56,345 bases of DNA, from the NCBI RefSeq assembly GCF_000695625.1, contig NZ_JMQI01000008.1, positions 1 through 56,345 of the forward strand, written 5' to 3'. Origin of the DNA: Amycolatopsis rifamycinica (GTDB lineage Bacteria; Actinomycetota; Actinomycetes; Mycobacteriales; Pseudonocardiaceae). The notes beneath the pieces were generated by a model, which saw only the letters and a list, made by a program, of their open reading frames with translations, ran no database searches and was not told the DNA's origin. Positions 27,497-37,248 of this stretch are shown piece by piece. Numbering within the stretch: position 1 is the stretch's first letter; each line of letters begins with the position of its first letter. Position numbers and translations under genes: made by a program.

Positions 27497-28243
27497 TTGC
27501 CGACCACTGGCGACGGCATGGCGGAGCGGGTCGACGAGCTGAACGCCGTGCTGGCGGACCTCGTCGGGGTCCTCGAATCGATGTCCGACACACCCGGTCT
27601 GCTCGACGCGGTCTGCGGCGAGGCGGTCCGGGTGGTCCCGGACGCGGACCTGGCCAGCATCCTGGTCGTCCGTGACGGCGTGACCCAGACCGCGGCCTTC
27701 ACCGACGAACGAGCCCGCCGCATCGACCAGGTCCAGTACGCGGCGGGCGACGGTCCGGGCCTGTTCGCGGCGCTGACGGGCGAGGTGGTCCGGGTGGCCG
27801 TCGCCGATACGGGCGAGCAGTGGCCCGAGTTCGTGGCCGCGGCCAAGGAACTGGGTGTGGGCAGTTACCTGGCGGTCCCGCTGCGGGTGGACGACACCCT
27901 GGTGGGTGCGATCACGCTGTGCGGCTTCGAGACGCACGGCTACCACGAGTTCGACACGAAGGTCCTGCGGCTGTTCACGTTGTGCGTGGAGACGGTGCTG
28001 CGGCTGACCCGCCGGTACCGCGAGGCCCGCCTGCTGGCCGACGAGCTGCGCAACGCGATGGAGACGCGGGCGGTGATCGAGCAGGCCAAGGGCATGCTGA
28101 TGCTGATCCACCGGGTCAACGAGGACGCGGCGATGCACCGGCTGATCGTCGAGTCCCAGCACACGAACATCAAGCTCAGGGACGTGGCGGCCCGCTTCAC
28201 GAAGCGGATGAGCTCCGCGGAGGGCGGCCGGGCGCGGAACTGA
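27497..28243 (+). CDS. GAF-ANTAR RNA-binding antiterminator-type regulator
   Basis: A protein of about 248 residues. The N-terminal half is a GAF sensor domain (LDAVCGEAVRVVPDADLASI through GAITLCGFETH). The C-terminal ANTAR domain, which binds paired RNA hexaloops to prevent transcription termination, reads LADELRNAMETRAVIEQAKG, then MLMLIHRVNEDAAMHRLI and KLRDVAARF. The start is uncertain. I favour TTG at 27497 because GGGAGGGG lies 6 bases upstream; alternatives are the upstream ATG at 27428 and the ATG at 27518. It is closed by a 17-bp hairpin. What the GAF domain senses is unknown. Confidence 0.82.
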   Translation: MPTTGDGMAERVDELNAVLADLVGVLESMSDTPGLLDAVCGEAVRVVPDADLASILVVRDGVTQTAAFTDERARRIDQVQYAAGDGPGLFAALTGEVVRVAVADTGEQWPEFVAAAKELGVGSYLAVPLRVDDTLVGAITLCGFETHGYHEFDTKVLRLFTLCVETVLRLTRRYREARLLADELRNAMETRAVIEQAKGMLMLIHRVNEDAAMHRLIVESQHTNIKLRDVAARFTKRMSSAEGGRARN

Positions 28244-28249
28244 GCGGCC

Positions 28250-28293
28250 TCCCTCGGTCTTTCCGGACCTTCCGGGCCGGAAAGACCGAGGGA
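28250..28293 (+). terminator. Hairpin terminator after the GAF-ANTAR gene
   Basis: A perfect 17-bp stem (28250-28266 with 28277-28293) and 10-base loop begin 7 bases after the stop codon. It also faces the end of the convergent tannase gene. Confidence 0.75.
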
Positions 28294-28299
28294 ACCGGG

Positions 28300-28332
28300 C
28301 CGTGTGTGCCGCGGGGAGGCCGGCACACACGG
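28300..28332 (-). terminator. Hairpin terminator after the tannase-family gene
   Basis: A perfect 12-bp stem (28300-28311 with 28321-28332) and 9-base loop lie 8 bases beyond the minus-strand esterase stop codon, back to back with the hairpin at 28250-28293. Confidence 0.65.
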
Positions 28333-28340
28333 CGCGGGGC

Positions 28341-29843
28341 TCAGCGGCAGCGGTAGCTCGACGCCGTGGCCGGGTCGCCGCCGGTGTAGCGCGACACCCG
28401 CGGGTATGGGCACAGGTCGCGCGTCTTGCCGTCCGCGGACTTCGCCGCGAGCGTGGCCGGTGCCTTGCCGTGCTCGACCCAGTCGACCAGCGCGCCCAGC
28501 GCGTTCGTCGGCTCCGGGCCGCCCCCGCCGAAGCAGTGCTCGACGCCCGGGGCCGGGAACAGCCGGTAGAAGTCGTTGACCCGCTGCGGGCCGCCCATCG
28601 TCCGGTCCACCCGCTTGCGGTACGACAGCGTGCCGCCCGGCGGGATGAGCTGGTCGTTCGCACCCACGAACGTGATCAGCTTGCCACCGGCGCGGCGGAA
28701 CGCCGACAGTTCCGGGTCGGACGTGCCGATGACGGCGTCGTACTCACGCACCGACTGGTGGAACAGGTCCGTGAACTGCGCGTAGGTGAGCTTCGAGGTG
28801 TCGAAGCCGGCCTGCTTTTCCAGGAACGACTGCACCCACTTGACGGCGACCGGGAAGCCCGGCGCGGTCAGCGTGCCGTCGGGACCGGGCTGGGTGCCGG
28901 CGAGCCAGGTGAAGTCCGCGCCCTTCGGCAGCCCGGCCCAGAGCCGTCGGCCGCGCTCGTCGGTCGGGCCCGCCCAGATCTTGCGCACGACCTCGGCGTC
29001 GGCGGCGGTGACCGTGAACTCGTGGCCGTCGCAGACCACCTTCGTCCCGACAAGGGTGCGGGGGTCGTAGCCGCACTCGTCCGGGCGGTCGACGATGCCG
29101 TTCGTCACGCCATCCTCCGCGTCGCACGCCTGGACCGCGGCCGTGCGGAACGCCGAAAGCACACAGGTGCCGGGGAAGTCGTGGCTCTGGTTCAGCACGG
29201 TCTGCGGCCAGAGGGTCGCGACCGCGAACCGCGTCCAGTCGACGGCGGGGGCGTTGGCCAGGATGCCGTCGAAGTCGCCCGGGTGGTGCTGGGCCTCGGC
29301 GTAGCCCTGGCGGCCGCCCGTCGAGCAGCCGGTCCAGTAGGAGTACGAGAACGGGCGCTGGTAGTACCGCTGGGTGACGGCCTTGCCGATCACGGCCTCT
29401 TCGTGCACCGATCGGGTGGCGAAGTTGGTGAGGAGCGTCTGGTCGACCTTGCCGTCCTCGAGCGCCCAAGACGTGTCGAGGCCGTCGAGGGACACACCCG
29501 CGTCGGTGGTGACGGCGGCGTAACCGGCCTTGGCCGCCTGCGGGAGCGCGGCGAAGTCGCCGGCGGCGTAGGCGCTGCCGCCGAGGGCCTGCAGCCGGCC
29601 GTTCCACCCGGTGTCCGGCAGGGCCACGGCGACCTTGACGTGGTCCGCGCCGGTGTGGGTGAGCGTCACGGTGATCCGGCAGTACGACGGCTGGGCCGCG
29701 GCCTGCACCGATTCGATCTTCGCGCCGGGCGGCGCGGGCACGGCGACGGCGGCGCAGGGCGCCGGGGTTGCTGCCGAGGCGGCCGGCTGCGTGACGGTGG
29801 TCAGCAGCAGCGGCACGGCGGCAGCGAGAAGGAGGCGTTTCAT
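28341..29843 (-). CDS. Secreted tannase/feruloyl-esterase family protein
   Basis: A 500-residue secreted serine esterase. The signal peptide (MKRLLLAAAVPLLLTTVTQ) ends near ASAA. The tannase-family nucleophile elbow is YWTGCSTGGRQGYAEAQHHP, where the Cys before Ser forms the family-specific disulfide with a Cys adjacent to the catalytic His (GVEHCFGG). This pair is diagnostic for tannase/feruloyl esterases. It should hydrolyse ester links of aromatic acids to plant polymers or sugars. Divergent from a large LuxR regulator, with about 150 bp between the two starts, so that regulator may once have controlled it. Confidence 0.9.
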   Translation of the reverse strand: MKRLLLAAAVPLLLTTVTQPAASAATPAPCAAVAVPAPPGAKIESVQAAAQPSYCRITVTLTHTGADHVKVAVALPDTGWNGRLQALGGSAYAAGDFAALPQAAKAGYAAVTTDAGVSLDGLDTSWALEDGKVDQTLLTNFATRSVHEEAVIGKAVTQRYYQRPFSYSYWTGCSTGGRQGYAEAQHHPGDFDGILANAPAVDWTRFAVATLWPQTVLNQSHDFPGTCVLSAFRTAAVQACDAEDGVTNGIVDRPDECGYDPRTLVGTKVVCDGHEFTVTAADAEVVRKIWAGPTDERGRRLWAGLPKGADFTWLAGTQPGPDGTLTAPGFPVAVKWVQSFLEKQAGFDTSKLTYAQFTDLFHQSVREYDAVIGTSDPELSAFRRAGGKLITFVGANDQLIPPGGTLSYRKRVDRTMGGPQRVNDFYRLFPAPGVEHCFGGGGPEPTNALGALVDWVEHGKAPATLAAKSADGKTRDLCPYPRVSRYTGGDPATASSYRCR

Positions 29844-29991
29844 CGGGTCTCTCCGGTCGCGTTCGTCCGTGGCGGACATTGCGCCGGAACGGTAGGGGCG
29901 GCGCCCGGGGTCCCGCGCCCGTCGGATGACGCTGCCCGCGTACGTCACTCGGCCACGAGCTGCGGAAACGTGGTTGGGTAGGGTCGTTTCC

Positions 29992-32726
29992 ATGGCGCTG
30001 AGCGGACGGGAAGCCGAGCTGAAGGAGCTGGGCGAGCTCGTCGACGGCCCGGAGGACCGCAGCGGCGTCCTCATCCGCGGCGAGGCGGGCATCGGGAAGT
30101 CGGCCCTGGTCGCCTCGACGGCCGCGGCGGCGTCGGTCGCCGGGCTGCACCAGCTGCTGCACCCGGTCCGGGCCGGCGCCGCGGAGCTCCCCGCGCCGCA
30201 GCGCGACGCCCTGCGGACGGCGCTGGGGCTCGCGGCGGGGCCGGAGCCGAGCGCGTACCTGGTCGGGCTGGCGGCGCTGACGCTGCTGGCCGACGAGGCG
30301 GCGGCCAAGCCGCTGCTGCTGGTGGCGGAGGACGTGCACTGGCTGGACCGGGCGAGTGCGGACGTCCTGGCGTTCGTGGCCCGGCGGATCGAGACCGAGC
30401 CGATCGTCCTGGTGGCGACCCTGCGGGACGGCGCGGACTCCCCGCTGCTCGACGCGGGCCTGACGTCGATGGTGCCGGCCCGCCTCCCACCCGACGCGGC
30501 GGCCGAGCTGCTGGACGCGGTGGCGCCGCGGCTGGCACCGGCGCTCCGGACGAGGTTGCTGGCGGAGGCGGCGGGGTTGCCGCTGGCGCTGACGGAGCTG
30601 CCCTCGGCGGTGGCCGAGTTCGACGGGGTGGACCCGGTGCTGCCGCTGACGGAACGCCTGGAGCGCACGTTCACGGCGAGGGTGGCGGCGCTGCCCGAAG
30701 TGACGCGCACGGCGCTGCTGGTGGCCGCGCTGAACGAGACGACATCGCTGGCCGAGACCCTCGAAGCGACCGGTGCGCTGCTGGGGAGAGCCGCCGAGGC
30801 AGGGGAGCGGGTGGGCGCTCGGCCGGGTGTTGGGGCAGAACATGTGGCTCGGCCCGGCGTTGAGGCCGGCACCAGCGTCCCCGCGTTCTCCGCGGATCCC
30901 GAAGTCCTCGCTCCCGCCGTCGAAGCCCGGCTGGTCGAGCTCTCCGTCGGGGCCGTCACCTTCCGGCACCCGCTCATGCGGTCCGCCATCCCCGCCTCCG
31001 CCACCGCTCTCGACCGCCGGAACGTCCACCTGGCGCTCGTCGGCGCCCTGCGCGACCAGCCCGATCGGCGCGCCTGGCACCAGGCCGCCGCCAGTGCCGG
31101 GCCCGATGAAACCGTGGCCGCCGCGCTCGAACGGACCGCCGAGCGGGCGCGCTTCCGGGGTGGTGCCGCCGCCGCCATCGCCGCTCTCGAACAGGCGGCC
31201 CGGCTGAGTCCCGATGACCGGGCCAGAACCGACCGGCTGCTGCTGGCCGCCGAACTGGCCGTCGAGTCCGGGCGGCGGGAGACCGCCGAACGGCTCGTGC
31301 ACGCCGCCAACCCCGCCGATCCCCGCCGCCGGGCCACCGCCGGGCGGCTGCTCAGCGAGTTCGAAGACGGCGTCCGCGAAGACCCCGCCCGCGTCGCCGA
31401 ACTGGCCCGGACCGCCGCCTCCGTCGCCGGCGACGGGCAGCACGACGCCGCCGTGCGGATCCTCTGGAGCGCCGCCATGCGCTGCTTCTGGACCGAACCC
31501 GGGCCGGACGCGAGAAAAGCCCTGCTGGAAGTCGCCGATCGGCTGCCCATCGCCGAAGACGACCCGCGGATCGTCGCCGTCACCGCCTATGTCGCTCCCT
31601 TCGAACGCGGCGCGGCCGTCCTCGGGCACCTTCGCGAGCTGGTTGCCCGGACCGGCGCGATCCCGAGGTCGACCGGTACCTGGGCAGCGCCGCGCTGCAG
31701 GTCGGCGCCTTCGACCTGGCCGCCCGGTTCTCCGCCGCCGCCGCGCCCGGGCTGCGCGCCCAGGGGCGGCTCGGGCTGCTGCCGCGGGCGCTGGCCGTCC
31801 AGGCGTGGAGCCGCGTCCGGCTCGGCGATCTGGCCGGGGCCGTGCCCGCCGCGGCGGAGGCGGCCCGGTTCGCCCGCGAGACCGGCCAGCCGTTCATGGC
31901 CGGGCTCGCGACGGCGGTCCAGGCCGAAATCGCCGCCCTGCGCGGCGAGCACAAGCAAGCGAAGACGCTGGCCGACGAGGCCGAACGCGCCGGGCTCGCG
32001 GCCGGCGCCCGGCCCGTGCTGGCCACCGTGCAGCTCACGCGCGGGCTGACCAGCCTCAGCGAAGGCCGGTTCGAGGACGCCTTCGCCGACCTCCGCCGGC
32101 TGCTCGACCCGGCCGATCCCGCCTACCAGCTGGCGTTGCGCACCTACTGCGTCGCGGAACTCACCGAGGCCGCGGTCCGGGCCGGGCGGACCGGCGAACT
32201 GCGCGACATCCTGGCCGAGCTGGAGTGCCTTGGCACGCCGTCACCCGCCCTGCGCATCGGCCTCCGGTACGCGCGGGCCGTGCTCGACCCGAGCGACGAA
32301 CGCTTCGCCGAGGCGCTCGACGCCGACCTCGCCGGCTGGCCCGCCGAACGTGGCCGCGTCCACCTGGCCTTCGGCGAGTGGCTGCGGCGGCAGCGGCGGG
32401 TCGTCGAATCGCGGTCGCACCTGCGCACCGCCCGCAAGACGTTCGACGCGCTCGGCATGGCCGCCTGGGCCGACCGGGCCCGCCGCGAGCTGCGCAGCGC
32501 GGGCGAGTCGAGCCCTCACCGCGGCCCGGACGCCCGGGACAAGCTCACCCCGCACGAGCTGAGCATCGCGCAGCTGGCCGCGGAGGGGCTGACGAACCGG
32601 GAGATCGGGCAGCGGCTGTACCTTTCGCACCGGACGGTCGGCACCCACCTGCACCGGATCTTCCCCAAGCTCGGCGTCAGCTCGCGCGCCGACCTCGCCG
32701 GGAAGCTGAAGACCCTCGAAGGGTGA
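29992..32726 (+). pseudogene. LAL-type LuxR regulator interrupted by a one-base frameshift
   Basis: The full gene would encode about 911 residues. It has an N-terminal AAA ATPase with Walker A GEAGIGKSA at about 30-38 and Walker B VAEDVHWLD, a long helical-repeat middle, and a C-terminal LuxR helix-turn-helix (LTPHELSIAQLAAEGLTNRE, then GQRLYLSHRTVGTHLHRIF). From 29992 the reading frame is normal to ARTG at about 31656. It then goes out of frame, while the next frame immediately continues sensibly as DPEVDRYLGSAALQVGAFDL to the HTH. One base is missing near 31654-31659. Adding one base gives exactly 912 codons. It is either a recent mutation or a sequencing error in a GC run. Confidence 0.85.
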
Positions 32727-32819
32727 CGTACACCCGCTGCGTCACCTGACGGGCGCGAAGGTCACCAAGTGGCTCCTAACGTCGTGAAAGTCCCACGGTC
32801 TTTCGCACAGGAGCAGCAG

Positions 32820-33848
32820 ATGATCAGCAGGAGAAGGTTCGGGCAGGCGTTCGCGGCCGGGCTCGCGGCGACGTCACTGGCGGCCTGCTCGCCGGGCGCT
32901 CCCGCGGCCGCCCCCGCCGCGGCGCCGGACCTGCGGGCCGGATCCGGGGAGCACACCTCGCTCGGCCCGGTCAAGCAGGCCGACGCCGGGCTGCTCACCA
33001 TGGCCTACCACGAGTTCGGGCCGGCCGGCGGGCCGCCGGTGGTGCTGCTGCACGGCTGGCCGTACGACCCGTACAGCTACGTCGACGTCGCGCCGATCCT
33101 GGCCGGCGCCGGCTACCGGGTGATCGTCCCCTACCTGCGTGGCTACGGCCCGACGGCGTTCAAGTCCGCCGCGACCGTCCGCAACGGCCAGCAGACGGCC
33201 GTGGCGCTCGACGTCGTCGCCCTGCTGGACGCGCTCAAGATCGACAAGGCCGTCTTCGGCGGCTACGACTGGGGTGGCCGGACCGTCGACATCATCGCCG
33301 CGCTGTGGCCGGAACGCTGCACGGCGATCGTGGCGGTGAGCGGGTACCTCGTCACGAACCTCGAGGCGAACCAGCAGCCGCTGGCCCCGGCGGCCGAGCT
33401 CGGCTGGTGGTACCAGTACTACTTCGCGACCGAGCGCGGCCGCGTCGGCTACGCGGCGAACCGCCACGACTTCAACAAGCTGATCTGGAAGAACGCGTCC
33501 CCGGCGTGGCACTTCGACGACGCGACCTACGACCGCAGCGCGGCGGCGTTCGACAACCCGGACCACGTCGCCGTCGTCATCCACAACTACCGCTGGCGCC
33601 TGGGCCTCGCCCCGGGCGAGCCGCAGTACGAGCCGTACGAACGGAAACTGGCCGCGGGCGCGGCCATCGGCGTCCCGTCGATCACGATCGGCAGCGACTT
33701 CGACGGCGCGGCCAAGGACGGCAAGGCCTACCGCGCGAAGTTCACCGGCAAGTACGAGCACCGCGTCTTCGACGGCATCGGCCACAACGTGCCGCAGGAG
33801 GCGCCCCGGCCGTTCGCCCAGGCGATCATCGACGCCGACCGCCTCTGA
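32820..33848 (+). CDS. Secreted alpha/beta hydrolase lipoprotein, epoxide-hydrolase-like
   Basis: A 342-residue alpha/beta hydrolase. The N-terminus combines a twin-arginine motif (ISRRRFGQAF) with lipobox LAAC (Cys23), so it should be exported folded by Tat and then lipid-anchored. HGWPYDPYSY supplies the oxyanion region, the nucleophile is the Asp of GGYDWGGRTVD, and the catalytic His is in GIGHNVPQE. An aspartate nucleophile suggests an epoxide hydrolase or haloalkane dehalogenase-like enzyme rather than an esterase. The start ATG at 32820 has AGGAG upstream. It is convergent with the ABC-F gene, 2 bases between stop codons. Confidence 0.85.
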   Translation: MISRRRFGQAFAAGLAATSLAACSPGAPAAAPAAAPDLRAGSGEHTSLGPVKQADAGLLTMAYHEFGPAGGPPVVLLHGWPYDPYSYVDVAPILAGAGYRVIVPYLRGYGPTAFKSAATVRNGQQTAVALDVVALLDALKIDKAVFGGYDWGGRTVDIIAALWPERCTAIVAVSGYLVTNLEANQQPLAPAAELGWWYQYYFATERGRVGYAANRHDFNKLIWKNASPAWHFDDATYDRSAAAFDNPDHVAVVIHNYRWRLGLAPGEPQYEPYERKLAAGAAIGVPSITIGSDFDGAAKDGKAYRAKFTGKYEHRVFDGIGHNVPQEAPRPFAQAIIDADRL

Positions 33849-33850
33849 CG

Positions 33851-35443
33851 TCACCGGAGCCGGCCGTCCTCGAGGCGCAGCCACCGGTCGATCCCGATCT
33901 CCGCGAGGAAGCGTTCGTCGTGGCTGACGACGACGAACGCGCCGCGGAACGCCGCCAGCGCGCTCTCCAGCTGCCCGGTGCCGACCAGGTCCAGGTTGTT
34001 CGTCGGCTCGTCCAGCAACAGCAGCTGCGGCGCCGGTTCGGCGAACAGGACGCAGGCCAGCGTGGCGCGGAGCCGCTCCCCGCCGGAGAGGGCACCGACC
34101 GGCAGGTGCACCCGGGAACCGCGGAACAGGAAGCGGGCCAGCAGGTTCATCCGCCGGTCGGCCGGCAGCGCCGGGGCGGCCGCGGCCAGGTTCTCGGCGA
34201 CGCTGCGGTCGTCGGCCAGCAGGTCCAGGCGCTGGGACAGGAAGGCGATCCGGCCGTCGGCGCGGGTCAGGGTGCCGCTGTCGGGCTCGAGGTCGCCCTT
34301 GACCAGCCGCAGCAGCGTCGACTTCCCGGCGCCGTTGGGGCCGGTGAGCGCGATCCGCTCGGGCCCGCGGATCGCCAGGTCGGCGCCGTCGCCGAAGAGG
34401 CCCCGCACGCGCAGGCCCTCGCCGAGGAAGAGCGTCCGGCCCGCCGGGACCACCGTCTGCGGCAGCTCCAAGCTGATCTTCTGGTCCGTGCGCAGTTCGC
34501 GTTCGGCCTGGTCGAGCTTGGCCTTCGCGGCGCCGACGCGGGCGGCGTGCGTGCCGTCGGCCTTGGCCGCCGACTCCTGCGCGGTGCGCTTCATCGTGCC
34601 CGCGAAGATCTTGGGCAGCCCGGCGTTGCCGAGGTTGCGCGACGCGGTGCTCGCGCGGCGGGCGGCGCGTTCGCGGGCCTGCTGCATCTCCCGCTTCTCG
34701 CGCTTGACCTCCTGCTCGGCGTTGCGGATGTTCTTTTCGGCGACCTCGCGCGCGGCTCGGACGGCTTCTTCGTAAGCGGTGAAGTTGCCGCCGTGGAACC
34801 GGATTTCGCCGCGGTACAGCTCGGCGATCCGGTCCATCCGGTCGAGCAACGCGCGGTCGTGGCTGACCACGAGCAGGCAGCCGGACCAGTCGTCGAGCAC
34901 GGCGTAGAGCTTGCGGCGCGCTTCGGCGTCCAGGTTGTTGGTGGGTTCGTCGAGCAGCAGCACGTCCGGGCGCTTCAGCAGTTGCGCGGCGAGGCCCAGT
35001 GAAACGATCTGGCCGCCGCTGAGGGTGCTCAGCGTGCGGTCGAGCGCCAGGCCGGCGAGGCCGAGCCGGTCGAGCTGGGCGCGGGTGCGTTCCTCGATGT
35101 CCCAGTCGGTGCCGATGGTGGTGAAGTGCGCTTCGGCGGCGTCGCCGGATTCGACGGCGGCGAGCGCGCGCAGCACCGGGGCGACACCGAGGATCTCGGC
35201 GACGGACGGTTCCCCGCTCAGCGGCAGGTCCTGCGGGAGGTAGCCGGGCACGCCGTCCACGGCGACGCTGCCGTCGGACGGGGTGAGCACGCCGGCGACC
35301 AGCTTGAGCAGGGTCGTCTTGCCGGAGCCGTTCGGGGCGACGAGGCCCGTGCGGCCGTTCGCGAAGGTGGCGGACAGGCCGTCGAAGACGGGGGTGTCGT
35401 CCGGCCAGGAGAAGGACAGACCGGACAGCACGATTTCGGACAT
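33851..35443 (-). CDS. ABC-F ATPase (ribosome protection type)
   Basis: A 530-residue protein of two ABC domains with no membrane part: Walker A VAPNGSGKTT and TGPNGAGKST, signatures LSGGQ and LSGGE, and Walker B LLLDEPTNNLD twice. A charged linker (about residues 225-310, EKNIRNAEQEVKREKREMQQ and following) separates them. ABC-F proteins act on the ribosome; some rescue translation and others dislodge macrolide, lincosamide or streptogramin antibiotics. The upstream short leader ORF and hairpin are a layout known for antibiotic-resistance ABC-F genes, which leans the interpretation toward resistance. The drug class cannot be inferred. Confidence 0.9.
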   Translation of the reverse strand: MSEIVLSGLSFSWPDDTPVFDGLSATFANGRTGLVAPNGSGKTTLLKLVAGVLTPSDGSVAVDGVPGYLPQDLPLSGEPSVAEILGVAPVLRALAAVESGDAAEAHFTTIGTDWDIEERTRAQLDRLGLAGLALDRTLSTLSGGQIVSLGLAAQLLKRPDVLLLDEPTNNLDAEARRKLYAVLDDWSGCLLVVSHDRALLDRMDRIAELYRGEIRFHGGNFTAYEEAVRAAREVAEKNIRNAEQEVKREKREMQQARERAARRASTASRNLGNAGLPKIFAGTMKRTAQESAAKADGTHAARVGAAKAKLDQAERELRTDQKISLELPQTVVPAGRTLFLGEGLRVRGLFGDGADLAIRGPERIALTGPNGAGKSTLLRLVKGDLEPDSGTLTRADGRIAFLSQRLDLLADDRSVAENLAAAAPALPADRRMNLLARFLFRGSRVHLPVGALSGGERLRATLACVLFAEPAPQLLLLDEPTNNLDLVGTGQLESALAAFRGAFVVVSHDERFLAEIGIDRWLRLEDGRLR

Positions 35444-35487
35444 GGCGAAGACCTCGGGGTGGTGAAGGAAAAGGGGACGTCGAAAGC

Positions 35488-35513
35488 GGCCCGCGCCGGC
35501 ACTGCCGGGGGCC
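35488..35513 (-). promoter_or_regulatory. Candidate attenuator hairpin in the ABC-F leader
   Basis: In the leader transcript, the core CCGGCA-N-TGCCGG (35496-35508) is flanked by GGCCC and GGGCC arms (35488-35492 and 35509-35513). The hairpin lies between the short leader ORF and the ABC-F start and is followed by a pyrimidine-rich run. It could be a terminator or anti-translation structure controlled by ribosome stalling on the leader. No alternative antiterminator fold was worked out. Confidence 0.5.
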
Positions 35514-35527
35514 TGCGCACTCCGGGG

Positions 35528-35557
35528 CTACCCGGAGATGTCGACGTCACCTGCCAC
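35528..35557 (-). CDS. Nine-residue leader peptide before the ABC-F gene
   Basis: A short ORF starts with GTG at 35557 and reads V/M-AGDVDISG before TAG. GAGGAG (35565-35570) lies seven bases upstream, an ideal ribosome site and better than that of most full genes here. It ends 84 bp before the ABC-F start codon, with a GC-rich hairpin in between. Such leader ORFs let antibiotic-stalled ribosomes switch on ABC-F resistance genes. Translation and regulatory role are inference. Confidence 0.55.
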   Translation of the reverse strand: MAGDVDISG

Positions 35558-35633
35558 GACTGGTCTCCTCGAGTCGATCTTCGCTTCCGAAGATAGCAGG
35601 ATTGGCGGCCCGGGCGCCGGGTAACCGGCCCGG

Positions 35634-36656
35634 ATGCGCATCGTGGTGACCGGGGCGACCGGCAACATCGGGACCGGGGTCGTGCGTGCGTTGCGCGCCG
35701 ATCCGCAGGTCGAGACCATCGTCGGGCTGGCCAGGCGGCCGGCGGAGGGCGTGGTGACGGCCGACGTCGAACGCGACGACCTCGTGCCGCTCCTGCGCGG
35801 CGCCGACGCGGTGGTGCACCTGGCGTGGCTGTTCCAGCCGACCCGGCGTCCCGAACGCACGTGGCGCGCGAACGTCCTCGGCTCGATGCGGGTGTTCGAG
35901 GCGGCGGCCACCGCGGGAGTGCCGAAGCTGGTCTACACGTCGTCGATCGGGGCGTACTCGCCGCGGCAGGACGACGAGCCGGTGACCGAGGACTGGCCGA
36001 CGCACGGCTGGCCCGGAGCCGCGTACACGCGGGAAAAGGCTTATCTGGAGCGGTATCTGGACGCGTTCGAAGCCCGGCACCCGAAGCTGGACGTGGTCCG
36101 GATGCGGCCGGGGTTCGTGTTCCAGCGCAGTGCCGCGACGGAGCAGCGCCGGCTGTTCGCCGGGCCGTTCGTGCCGGGTTCGCTGGTGCGCCCGGGGCTG
36201 ATCCCGGTGGTGCCGGACATCCCGGGGCTGCGGTTCCAGATCGTGCACACGGACGACCTGGCCGACGCCGTCCGCCGCGCGGTGACGCGCCCGGTGCGCG
36301 GGGCGTTCAACATCGCGACCGGCCCGGTCGTGACCCCCCGGTTCGCGGCGGACCTGCTGGGCGCCCGCACGATCCCGGTACCGGCGGCGGCGGTCCGCGC
36401 GGCGGTGGACGCGGCCTGGCGCCTGCACGCGATCCCGGCGAGCCCGGGCCTCTTCGACGCCGTCATGCGGCTGCCCGTGATGGACACGAGCCGCGCGGAG
36501 TCCGCATTGGACTGGCGGCCCGAGCGGGACGCCGCGGAGACGTTGCGGGAGTTCCTGGCCGGGCTGCGGGAAGGGGCGGGCGCGGACACGGCCCCGCTGG
36601 CGCCGGACCGCCACCGGCTGCACGAGATCTCGACGGGTGTGGGCCGCGAGCCCTGA
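35634..36656 (+). CDS. NAD-dependent epimerase/dehydratase family protein
   Basis: A 340-residue extended SDR with the nucleotide-binding motif TGATGNIGTGV, a Thr-Ser-Ser segment before the active site (VYTSSIGAYSP) and YTREKAYLE carrying the catalytic YxxxK. This type includes nucleotide-sugar epimerases and many uncharacterised reductases. The substrate is not evident; no sugar-nucleotide genes are near. Start ATG at 35634. Confidence 0.84.
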   Translation: MRIVVTGATGNIGTGVVRALRADPQVETIVGLARRPAEGVVTADVERDDLVPLLRGADAVVHLAWLFQPTRRPERTWRANVLGSMRVFEAAATAGVPKLVYTSSIGAYSPRQDDEPVTEDWPTHGWPGAAYTREKAYLERYLDAFEARHPKLDVVRMRPGFVFQRSAATEQRRLFAGPFVPGSLVRPGLIPVVPDIPGLRFQIVHTDDLADAVRRAVTRPVRGAFNIATGPVVTPRFAADLLGARTIPVPAAAVRAAVDAAWRLHAIPASPGLFDAVMRLPVMDTSRAESALDWRPERDAAETLREFLAGLREGAGADTAPLAPDRHRLHEISTGVGREP

Positions 36657-36689
36657 GTGCAGTGGCCCTGCTTCGCGGGGCCGCCGCCG

Positions 36690-36959
36690 CTAGGCCAGCT
36701 CGGCCGAGACGACGGACGGCAGCGCGCGCAGCCGATCGAGCAGGGGGCCGGTTTCCTCGGCCGCCAGCAGGACGGCGCAGACCATGCTGCTCTCGCGGAC
36801 ACCATCTTTGACGTCGACGGACAGTTCGTGGACGAGCCGCCCTTCGAGGGCGCCGACCAGGGCGGCGATCTCTTCGGCACCACCGACGAAGTAGGTGGCG
36901 ATCCGGCGGCGCAGCAGCATGGCCGAGCGGGGCGCGGGGACGGCGAAGGAGGTGGACAT
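36690..36959 (-). CDS. Small ACT-like protein of unknown function
   Basis: An 89-residue protein. After a short N-terminal segment, residues 20-89 read as an alternating alpha/beta unit (IATYFVGGAEEIAALVGALE, LVHELSVDVKDGVRESSMVC, LLDRLRALPSVVSAELA) suggestive of a single ACT or ACT-like ferredoxin fold. A GGGAG ribosome site precedes the ATG and codon bias is good, so it is probably expressed. No specific family was recognised. It is convergent with the epimerase-like gene. Confidence 0.6.
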   Translation of the reverse strand: MSTSFAVPAPRSAMLLRRRIATYFVGGAEEIAALVGALEGRLVHELSVDVKDGVRESSMVCAVLLAAEETGPLLDRLRALPSVVSAELA

Positions 36960-37248
36960 GGCGGATCTCCCTTGTGGGTGGAACGAGATCGGGGCCAGGT
37001 CCCGGAAAAGAGCGATCGCCAACGCAGCGCGCCGGCGACCTGGGTTCAGCCGGCGCGCCGGGTTACGAGCCGCAAGAACGGCAGGGGGCGCAGCACGGCG
37101 ACAGGCTAACACGACCCCGCGACGACCCGCACGCCTCGCCGAGTCCCGCACCCGAGGGCCCTCCGGCCGGGCCGCTGGGACGCCTCAAGCCCCAAGGGTG
37201 GCTCGGGTGGGTGCGTTGGGCGCAGCGAAGACCACCCCAAGCGCTCGG

